Source of the DNA: CAUPWF01 sp036656795
GTDB lineage: Bacteria > Bacillota > Clostridia > Lachnospirales > Lachnospiraceae
NCBI GenBank assembly: GCA_036656795.1
Contig: JAVXHR010000041.1
Span: 1-6,841, forward strand
Direction of reading: 5' to 3'
DNA length: 6,841 nucleotides
Each line of letters starts with the position of its first letter. The stretch's first letter is position 1. Both the position numbers and the translations under genes were made by a program. Positions 1 to 5,414 of the stretch are shown here, piece after piece. The notes below the pieces were generated by a model. That model saw only the letters and a list, made by a program, of their open reading frames with translations. It was not told the origin of the DNA and ran no database searches.

Positions 1-325
1 GATAGTAAGGCGAGTAGAAACGACAACTCTTTGAAAACAGTGCATTTGCCAGAGCGTTCGATCCGTCAACTGCCGCTCGCTGCATCCGGTTTGCGACATC
101 CATTTGATGATGCACCGTTCCGGTAGAGTCTGTCCAATCCCAAATGCAGGTTGGAGTGACGTAGAATACATCGACCTCTGCTCTTGTGTTCTCTGTATGA
201 GCATACCACATCGCAGCACTCGAATAATCAAGATTACTGGTCGAAGAAGTTTTCTTTGATTGTTCTGAGCACCCTGTTAGCAGGATGACAAATAACAATA
301 TATGTATATGGTTTTTTAGCATCAT
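1..325 (-). CDS. DUF3089 family lipoprotein (5' part, runs off the left edge)
   Basis: Partial gene: about 108 codons from an ATG at 325 to the window edge, open throughout. The protein starts with a short basic-hydrophobic signal peptide (residues 1-18) ending in a lipobox L-T-G-C, so Cys19 is the likely lipidation site and the protein is probably membrane-anchored outside the cytoplasm. After a Ser/Lys-rich linker comes DYSSAAMWYAHT, then VDVFYVTPT and later CRFYSPYY. These match the N-terminal pattern of DUF3089 (Asp-Tyr-Ser ... Trp ... aDVFYVxPT ... C-R-x-Y-x-P-x-Y), a family in the alpha/beta-hydrolase clan with no fixed substrate. A second ATG follows directly (322); I chose the first, and either gives the same signal peptide. 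It lies 99 bases downstream of the rhuM stop in the same direction, and its higher GC suggests a resident gene rather than part of the defence cluster. The catalytic region lies outside the window. Confidence 0.72.
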   Translation of the reverse strand, partial: MMLKNHIHILLFVILLTGCSEQSKKTSSTSNLDYSSAAMWYAHTENTRAEVDVFYVTPTCIWDWTDSTGTVHHQMDVANRMQRAAVDGSNALANALFSKSCRFYSPYY

Positions 326-424
326 AAAAATTCTTGCATTGTGGATGTATATCAATGGTCAAATTGTTTGTTGTTAGCAGAAGATCCAATTTATTTTGAA
401 AAACGGCAATCATTCATTAAAACT

Positions 425-1462
425 TTATTTGGTTGAAGTTTTTTTATTAATTGCTAATTGTTTCACTCTTCTAATATCTTGATCCAATTCTTTAATACTT
501 TGCTGTTTTTCTATAACTATCTGTTGTTGTTTATATTTATCATATTCTATTTCTACTTTTTGCATAGCCAATTCATGAGAAATCTTTCCTGCATTGGTAA
601 TTACATTACGTTCATTCATCGTTAAAATCATACTTAACTTGTCGCTCCAATCTCTCATATACATTGGCTTATTTGCCAATGCCTGTGCTTCTGCAAAAGC
701 TAAATATTGCTCAACAAGAAGTTTCAGTGCTGATACTTCCTCTTCTTTTAGATAGTTTTTAGCAATTTCAATATCAGCTTTACGTAATTTATTCTGGATT
801 TTAGTTGACATCAATCCCATTTGAGGAAGTTCGGCATTAGCACGATAATAAATCAATTCGGCTGCTGTTTGTCCACTGATCGCCCATAATAGTTTGTTCT
901 GAATCTCCTTAAAAAATCGTTGAGTCATTTCCAAGGATGGATCATAATCAATACTTGTAGCGTAGATATCTTTTATTTGTTGATAAAATACTTTTTCAGA
1001 TAAGCGAATCTCTCGAATTCTATCTAATAGTTCCCGGAAGTAGTTCATAGAAGAACCCGTTTTAAAACGCTCATCATTCAGTACAAAGCCTTTGATAATA
1101 TAATCTCTTAATTTTTGCGTAGCCCAGATACGGAATTGAGTGCCCTGAAGTGATTTCACCCGATAGCCAACAGAAATGATGACATCAAGATTGTAGTATT
1201 TTACTGATTTTTCTTGTGTCTTACCTTCTATTGCACCATGCAGAGTGGTGTGTCGGAATTCCCGACATACCACATCTTCGTGTAACTCTCCCTCTTTAAA
1301 GATATTGCTAATATGCTCGGTTATAGTACTCCGCCCTTTCCCAAACATAGAAGCCATTTGTTCCTGTGTGAGCCAAACTGTCTCATCCTGAAACCGTACA
1401 TCCACATTGATCGTCCCATCTTCATTTTGATATATAATAATCTCATCTCTATTTTCGTCCAT
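425..1462 (-). CDS. rhuM: RhuM family protein (KilA-N/BRO-like DNA-binding N-terminus)
   Basis: A 345-residue protein of normal length for the RhuM family, named after a gene of Salmonella pathogenicity island 3. Visible landmarks are an N-terminal strand region with W30-LTQEQMASMFG (about 30-41), followed by a helix-turn-helix-like STITEHISNIFKEGEL (45-60). The family core comes next: YYNLDVIISVGYRV (89-102), then GTQFRIWATQKL (107-118) and IIKGFVLND (122-130). The middle (about 145-260) is helical, and residues 300-335 are Gln/Lys/Glu-rich and probably coiled coil. Molecular function is unestablished; homologues are often found beside restriction-modification or other defence genes. It is the last gene of the cluster, 22 bases after the DUF6155 stop, with no Shine-Dalgarno motif before its ATG. 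No frameshift or truncation is visible. Family assignment is firm. A role in regulation, or as a toxin or accessory factor, is inference. Confidence 0.9.
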   Translation of the reverse strand: MDENRDEIIIYQNEDGTINVDVRFQDETVWLTQEQMASMFGKGRSTITEHISNIFKEGELHEDVVCREFRHTTLHGAIEGKTQEKSVKYYNLDVIISVGYRVKSLQGTQFRIWATQKLRDYIIKGFVLNDERFKTGSSMNYFRELLDRIREIRLSEKVFYQQIKDIYATSIDYDPSLEMTQRFFKEIQNKLLWAISGQTAAELIYYRANAELPQMGLMSTKIQNKLRKADIEIAKNYLKEEEVSALKLLVEQYLAFAEAQALANKPMYMRDWSDKLSMILTMNERNVITNAGKISHELAMQKVEIEYDKYKQQQIVIEKQQSIKELDQDIRRVKQLAINKKTSTK

Positions 1463-1484
1463 ACCATTCTTTATTAATATTTAA

Positions 1485-2000
1485 TTACTCTCCATAGTAT
1501 TCATAAAACACCTCTTCCATTTCAGCAGGGAAATTATAACCACAAGGAGAAGCGTATTTTAAGCACAATTCTGCATTCGAACGAAATCTGTTCAATAAGC
1601 CATTTGCTGCCATAAACTTCAACGCCCGGCCAAAATTAGTCACCATACTATCATAAAATCCTTCCCACATATCGCCATAGTCATGAGTGAACTGACATCC
1701 CATTTCAACTAAGAAAATTAGCAATTCCGCTTCGAGCACTGGAGAGGGTTTCAATTTACTGAAATCTGCAATTGCCTTTTTTGCAATAGCCAATCGTGTT
1801 TTAGGTTCACCATGTTCAGGATAATACTCATTTTCTATGATCTGTTTATATTTCAGAAAACTTACCTCTTCATTGGGGTTTAATTGATATTCAAAATATT
1901 CCTTTACTTCTTTATGGGAATCGTATAAATCAAGAATCATGGTTATTATTTCCGATTTATCCAGCGATTCCAAATGCTTTTTAAATTGAGTCTTAGACAT
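1485..2000 (-). CDS. DUF6155 family protein, function unknown
   Basis: A 171-residue acidic soluble protein without signal peptide or membrane segment. The N-terminus (MSKTQFKKHLESLDKSEII, then LILDLYD-type and KEVKEYFEYQLNP around 20-42) matches what I recall of DUF6155: a helical start with S-K-x-x-L-K-x-x-L, a conserved L-Y-D, and E-Y-x-x-x-x-L-N-P. The rest (about 65-171) is predicted all-helical, repeat-like, with aromatic and acidic residues near the C-terminus (FYEYYGE). I see no catalytic motif. It begins 7 bases after the stop of the primase-helicase gene and ends 22 bases before rhuM, so it is almost certainly co-transcribed with them. Its position suggests an accessory or adaptor role in that system, but this rests on context only. 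The start is preceded by A-rich sequence with no Shine-Dalgarno motif. Confidence 0.8.
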   Translation of the reverse strand: MSKTQFKKHLESLDKSEIITMILDLYDSHKEVKEYFEYQLNPNEEVSFLKYKQIIENEYYPEHGEPKTRLAIAKKAIADFSKLKPSPVLEAELLIFLVEMGCQFTHDYGDMWEGFYDSMVTNFGRALKFMAANGLLNRFRSNAELCLKYASPCGYNFPAEMEEVFYEYYGE

Positions 2001-2007
2001 TTCAGAT

Positions 2008-4143
2008 TTATTTTATCAGTTTATTGTAATAACGTTTCCGTTGTTTGAACATTTTATCAAAATAATCAATTTTTGAATCCCGGTAGTCAAAAATCACGGG
2101 AGGTTTACCGGAACGTTGTATTCGTCCGATATATTGCACTAATTTTCCCTCAAAGGCAAAAGGATAAACAACAAACAGGCACTCTAATGAACTGATATCT
2201 ATTCCTTCACCAAAATATTGTCCCGTAGATATGATAATCTGAAAATGTCCTTGTTCAATTTGTTCCAATTTGCTTTTCCGACTCAGTTCCGAATCGTCAC
2301 CGGAAATAGCGATGGTTTCATATTTGTCTTTTAAATACAGATTTAATATGTCAATATGCGCTTTACGCTCTGTTAAAACCAAAATGGATTTAAAACGAGA
2401 AATATTTTGTTCAATATCAGTTATAATCATCGCATTACGCTGAGTGTCGTAAATCAAAACCCGTGATACTGTTTCATATTGATCCACTTTGTAATCAAAG
2501 GGTACGAACAACTCTGTTTCCTTAATATTGATCTCGATTTTATTTGTCTGTTCCGCCAAAGCTTCTTTCTGCGACATCTCATAAAGGATATTCCCGATAT
2601 AAACATAAATCAATTTTTCGTCATTATTTTTACGTTTGGGAGTCGCTGTCAATCCATACAGATAGAAACTATTGAATTGAGTGATCACTTCCCGGAATGA
2701 CTTCGCCGGAATATGATGGCATTCATCCACGATAATCATACCAAACTGCTCATGAATCAGTTTCAATGATTTTTCACGGGTCAGCGATTGAATCATTGCC
2801 ACTGTGATTTCTTTCCCGATTTTATCTTTCTGATTGCCGATTTGTCCGATTTTATCTTTGGGGATTCCCAGAAAACTCTGTATCCGTTCAATCCATTGGT
2901 CAAACAATTGCTTGCGATGCACCAGAATTAAGGTTGACTGCTCTTTCCTGGCTATTAATTCCAAAGCAATAATCGTTTTTCCCGAACCAGGAGGAGAAAC
3001 GATCACTCCAAAATCTTTTATTTCTGTTTTTTCCAACACGTCTTCTTGCTGTGGGCGTAATTCAATTTTAGAATGGAACGTGATTAATTCCCGTTTTTGA
3101 CGTTCATCTACAATTTTCACCGGAATATGCTCTGCTTTGCAAAATGCGAACAGGGTTGAAACAAAACCTCTTGGAATAATTATTCCTTCCGGAGTTTCTT
3201 CTATCAGCTTAAAATATTTTTCAATATTATAAGCCGTTTTACCTAACCGTTTTTTCACAAAATAATCAGAATTTAGAAAATTCAGATTTTCCCTGAGGAA
3301 TTTAGTTAATTTGGAATTCAATTGAATTCGCTTTAGGAACACTTGTCCCTTAATGTATATTTCAAGCTCAAATGAATGATCCGTAGAAAAAGTAGAAGTA
3401 ATATATTCTTTTACCGAACCTGACAATTGGAGGAAGAGATTTTCTATTTTTTGTTTCGTTACTTTTTGTATAGATTTCAAAAAATCCCATTGGTCTGCAT
3501 AGGGTATTCCTGTTGCAAAATCAATAAAACAGGAATTTCCTTTTTTTAATGAGTTCCCTTGCAAGGGTAAGGCTATCAGATTACCCATCGCTTTACCGGA
3601 ATGGGTGTCCTGATTCGGGAATAATCGGTCAAAGCTGGGTTCTTTTTCAAATTTTGAGAGTATTTCAGCTTGTAATATCAGGTCAAACATCAGCTTCCGA
3701 CTTTGAAACGCCGGAATATTCTCTTCAAAGAACAGCCAAAGATGCCCACCATTACCAGATCTCGAGCGTTCAACAACAACAGGTAGTTCGTGCTCATGAC
3801 AAACATCATACAAACGCTTTATTGCATCCTGCCAATTTTCCTCGTCAAAATCAGCCGCAATAAAATAAGAGGTGTTATCTGGCAATAATGGATAAATGCC
3901 AATAGTCGATTTCCCCTCAAGATGTTCCAGGAGTGCTCCGTCTGTAAATGGAAGATGTTCTTTTCGGGCATAATTGGCAAACGTTCCTCCATTCGCTTTA
4001 TATCTCTTATAATCTTCCCAGTCTACTTTATAAGCAGGCATGTATCCACTCCTTCCCTCCTTTTCCCACCTTACGGCATACGCATCTTCCCGTCCCCGAA
4101 AAAGGGATTTATAAAGATCTATATCAGACTGAGAAACAAGCAT
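2008..4143 (-). CDS. TOTE-type archaeo-eukaryotic primase fused to SF2 DEAD/DEAH-like helicase
   Basis: A 711-residue two-module protein. Module one (about 5-235) is an archaeo-eukaryotic primase domain of the TOTE conflict-system type. It starts with LFRGRED and RWEKEGRSGY, has the metal-binding D98-F-D100 motif in FIAADFD, the nucleotide-contacting S129-GNGG-H134 motif, the family signature DRLFPNQD (172-179), NLIALPLQG (188-196), and a third acidic position at D208 in CFIDF. Module two (about 360-690) is an SF2 helicase: P385-GSGKT-390 (Walker A), D473-E-C-H476 (Walker B, motif II), L498-TATP (motif III), G645-EGID (motif V) and Q670-YIGRIQR-677 (motif VI). All key residues are present, so an active NTP-dependent DNA enzyme that opens and primes or end-processes nucleic acid is plausible. 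The protein begins directly at the primase domain, without the N-terminal coiled coil I recall in longer relatives, and I see no fused nuclease. The ATG lies 2 bases after the AlbA_2 stop, suggesting translational coupling. Confidence 0.92.
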   Translation of the reverse strand: MLVSQSDIDLYKSLFRGREDAYAVRWEKEGRSGYMPAYKVDWEDYKRYKANGGTFANYARKEHLPFTDGALLEHLEGKSTIGIYPLLPDNTSYFIAADFDEENWQDAIKRLYDVCHEHELPVVVERSRSGNGGHLWLFFEENIPAFQSRKLMFDLILQAEILSKFEKEPSFDRLFPNQDTHSGKAMGNLIALPLQGNSLKKGNSCFIDFATGIPYADQWDFLKSIQKVTKQKIENLFLQLSGSVKEYITSTFSTDHSFELEIYIKGQVFLKRIQLNSKLTKFLRENLNFLNSDYFVKKRLGKTAYNIEKYFKLIEETPEGIIIPRGFVSTLFAFCKAEHIPVKIVDERQKRELITFHSKIELRPQQEDVLEKTEIKDFGVIVSPPGSGKTIIALELIARKEQSTLILVHRKQLFDQWIERIQSFLGIPKDKIGQIGNQKDKIGKEITVAMIQSLTREKSLKLIHEQFGMIIVDECHHIPAKSFREVITQFNSFYLYGLTATPKRKNNDEKLIYVYIGNILYEMSQKEALAEQTNKIEINIKETELFVPFDYKVDQYETVSRVLIYDTQRNAMIITDIEQNISRFKSILVLTERKAHIDILNLYLKDKYETIAISGDDSELSRKSKLEQIEQGHFQIIISTGQYFGEGIDISSLECLFVVYPFAFEGKLVQYIGRIQRSGKPPVIFDYRDSKIDYFDKMFKQRKRYYNKLIK

Positions 4144-4145
4144 GT

Positions 4146-4715
4146 TTATTTTTTTATGTGATAATCTCCTGTTTTCAATGCACCTATAAACTCTATTCTT
4201 CCTGCCTTTTTCATCTGTCCTAAATATCTTTTCACCGTAGAGAGAGGTTTATCTATTCTTTTTGCTATTTCAGGAGCAGAGATACCATCATTCATTGTTA
4301 GTTGTGCTAAAATAAGCTCATCAACAGCTTTTATAGTATCATTTATAGTATCACCAAACTCTTTTTTCTCAAAAGTAACAAGAATACCATCTTGAAATTC
4401 TGCAAATGCAGGTTCAGTACAACCACCTTCACGAGCATTTTCAATCATTTTAAGTGTTCCACGCCCCTCTATGTATGGCAATCCATTATTCTCTTTTATG
4501 TGAATCCCTACAAAAAGTCCAAAACTATTCATAACTTTATTAGGTAGATCATCCATAAGTTTCTTTACCTTATCAATACCTACAACTTCCCCCTTATCAT
4601 TCACGCCAATATAAAACGTCCCGCCGTCAGTATTTGCAAATGCACATACCGTTTTGAGATATTCATCCCGCCACGACTCCTTAAATTCTACTGTCTGTGA
4701 TTCTCTTGATATCAT
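4146..4715 (-). CDS. AlbA_2 (Schlafen-like) winged-helix protein with in-frame internal deletion
   Basis: A 189-residue open reading frame made of three pieces. Residues 4-82 are a good AlbA_2/Schlafen-type domain: ES, E10-FKES-14, AFANTDGG (25-32), IGVNDKGEVVGI (36-47), a helix with DLPNK, then GLPYIE. Residues 84-117 (GRGTLKMIEN ... EPAF ... GILVTFEK) match the extreme C-terminus of the GHKL-like ATPase module (HATPase_c_4) found in full-length relatives of about 450-500 residues. Residues 131-189 form a winged helix (ISAPEIAKRI, STVKRYLGQMKKAGRIE). The approximately 250-300 residues normally lying between pieces one and two, including the ATP-binding N and G1 boxes, are absent, yet the frame is kept. 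The product therefore cannot be an ATPase of the usual type but could still bind nucleic acid. Its ATG overlaps the TIR-remnant stop (TAATG), and the helicase gene starts 2 bases after its stop. A naturally short regulator is the alternative; I favour a deletion derivative. Confidence 0.8.
   Translation of the reverse strand: MISRESQTVEFKESWRDEYLKTVCAFANTDGGTFYIGVNDKGEVVGIDKVKKLMDDLPNKVMNSFGLFVGIHIKENNGLPYIEGRGTLKMIENAREGGCTEPAFAEFQDGILVTFEKKEFGDTINDTIKAVDELILAQLTMNDGISAPEIAKRIDKPLSTVKRYLGQMKKAGRIEFIGALKTGDYHIKK
4330..4353. repeat. 12-bp perfect tandem repeat (2 copies) in the AlbA_2 gene linker
   Basis: TTTATAGTATCA occurs twice head to tail (4330-4341 and 4342-4353). On the coding strand it gives the Asp-Thr-Ile-Asn/Lys unit twice (residues 122-129, D-T-I-N-D-T-I-K), in the linker between the ATPase-tail piece and the winged helix. 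The unit is 12 bases, a multiple of three, so copy-number change would leave the frame intact. Full-length relatives often carry similar short repeats (such as I-N-E-G or V-N-E-T) in this linker. Confidence 0.85.
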
Positions 4716-4945
4716 TATAATTTATTAAAAAAAATCTCCCGTTGCCGTCCCCATTCTCCTGTTTTTTGGGGAAGTTTATAATATCCTGTCATATCCTCAT
4801 ATAGGGAATCTAAAGCAATAGAATCATTTATTTTACTCGCTTTCTTAATATCATAAAGCCAACCAATAGATCTAAAGTCAACATCAGGAAGAATAAATGT
4901 CTTGACCTTTTTATCATAAGCCCACACCGCCCCCATTTCATTTAA
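4715..4945 (-). pseudogene. TIR-domain protein, C-terminal remnant (5' part lost at IS5 insertion)
   Basis: The open frame gives about 76 residues of recognisable protein: L-N-E-M-G-A-V-W-A-Y, then KTFILPDVDF, then WLYDIKKASKINDSIALDSLYED and a C-terminal EWGRQREIF. This fits the second half of bacterial TIR-domain proteins, where a motif like CLNEMGAAW is followed by a strand ending ILLPGxDF. The Glu of N-E-M is at the position of the conserved Glu in the TIR W-C-x-x-E motif, linked to NADase activity in catalytic TIRs (inference by motif alignment). The ATG at 4936 is this motif's internal Met, not a true start. Upstream in frame, codons continue to a stop at 5009-5011 without another ATG, but beyond 4945 they read into an insertion sequence end. 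The N-terminal half of the domain is missing from the window. The stop overlaps the next gene's start (TAATG), so this was the first visible gene of the operon. It is probably non-functional. Confidence 0.65.
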
Positions 4946-4993
4946 GAAGCTGTTTTGAATTACAAAATATTGAATTAATATATTGTATATCAG

Positions 4994-5024
4994 TTTGTTA
5001 GTTGGATATTATTTCGTAATTTTA
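4994..5024 (+). promoter_or_regulatory. Putative Bacteroidetes-type promoter of the IS5 transposase
   Basis: TTTG at 4994-4997 and TAATTTTA at 5017-5024 are separated by 19 bases. This fits the Bacteroidetes sigma-70 pattern (TTTG, about 19 bases, TAnnTTTG) except for the last base. The transposase ATG lies 20 bases downstream. In such AT-rich DNA a chance match is possible. Confidence 0.4.
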
Positions 5025-5044
5025 TGGTTACTAAGACATAAGTT

Positions 5045-5131
5045 ATGAGTATTTATCCAACCAACCTAACTGATAAACAGTGGCAAGTTATAAAAAATAT
5101 AGTAGAAACCAAATCAAGGAAACGAAAACAT
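5045..5131 (+). pseudogene. IS5-family (DUF4096) transposase, N-terminal fragment
   Basis: An ATG at 5045 opens a reading frame whose first 29 residues (MSIYPTNLTDKQWQVIKNIV, then ETKSRKRKH) are a clear match to the start of DUF4096-type IS5-family transposases, where YPxxLTDxQW followed by a basic RKRKH stretch is standard. The expected continuation (a helical S-L-R-E-I-type segment and a C-Q-W-R motif) is absent. After His29 the frame reads QGKRIKKSYSQ and unrelated residues to a stop at 5228-5230, so similarity ends abruptly near 5131. The catalytic DDE domain is entirely missing, making this a dead remnant. It is transcribed divergently from the TIR/AlbA_2 operon. Confidence 0.75.
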
Positions 5132-5294
5132 CAGGGCAAACGCATTAAAAAATCATACAGTCAAAATGTCCATGAGTACTTTGTTGCTCCATCCAGCACT
5201 TTTTCTTTTTGTAGCAATACTTCTTTTTGATGGATACTCTTTTAGCATAGCTAATGCAGTTTTAAAGACAACTGAAAAATTTTGAGCCGCATTC
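5132..5294. other. Unassigned segment between the two IS elements, with a minus-strand open frame
   Basis: This segment belongs neither to the recognisable IS5 start nor, probably, to the IS1182 element. On the minus strand a frame is open from 5332 to a TGA at 5153-5155. It has an internal ATG at 5248 and ends in a basic stretch, SKRSIATKRKSAGWSNKVLMD, so it may be the 3' end of a gene cut by the IS1182 insertion. I do not recognise the family. The plus-strand continuation of the IS5 frame here is not transposase-like. It may be the tail of a deleted gene or of another mobile element; coding status is uncertain. Confidence 0.35.
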
Positions 5295-5339
5295 GAGGGC
5301 ACTGAAAAAGTCCCTTTCTCAGCAATGAGCGTCTAATTA

Positions 5340-5385
5340 GTCAGCAGATATCCATCCATATATTAGGATATGTGCTGACTTTTTT
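5340..5385 (+). terminator. Rho-independent-type terminator hairpin in the IS1182 leader
   Basis: GTCAGCAGATATCC (5340-5353) pairs with GGATATGTGCTGAC (5366-5379): 13 of 14 positions match, with one G-G mismatch, around a 12-base AT-rich loop. Six T residues follow (5380-5385). It sits 30 bases upstream of the transposase ATG, where it could stop transcription entering the element from outside, a known way for insertion sequences to limit transposase expression. Confidence 0.7.
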
Positions 5386-5414
5386 GTATCTTTATAGGTA
5401 TAAATCAAGTAGCT

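Larger units (their letters stand above)
4946..5131 (+). mobile_element. IS5-family insertion sequence remnant (left end plus transposase start)
   Basis: An IS fragment on the plus strand that interrupts the TIR gene. The left boundary is inferred from where TIR coding similarity stops: LNEMG is still TIR-like, and the DNA right of TTAA at 4942-4945 is not. The element then begins near GAAGCTGTTTTGAATTAC. It includes an AT-rich leader, a promoter-like pair and the first 29 codons of a DUF4096-type transposase. No inverted copy of the left end is found to the right, so the right end and most of the transposase are gone. The exact boundary is uncertain by a few bases. Confidence 0.55.

Noticed and set aside
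326..424. Promoter or terminator in the gap between rhuM and the DUF3089 gene
   Set aside because: I found no convincing TTTG / TAnnTTTG pair and no hairpin with T-run on either strand.
2479..4223. Several plus-strand open frames of 70-105 codons opposite the helicase and AlbA_2 genes
   Set aside because: They lie antisense to well-supported genes with complete motifs and show no recognisable domain, so they are shadows.
4715..4936. An intact 73-residue gene starting at the ATG at 4936
   Set aside because: The Met is part of the TIR N-E-M-G motif and similarity continues upstream of it to 4945, so it is a truncated gene rather than a small complete one.
5045..5230. A complete 61-residue gene
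   Set aside because: Only the first 29 residues are transposase-like; the rest is read-through into unrelated DNA.
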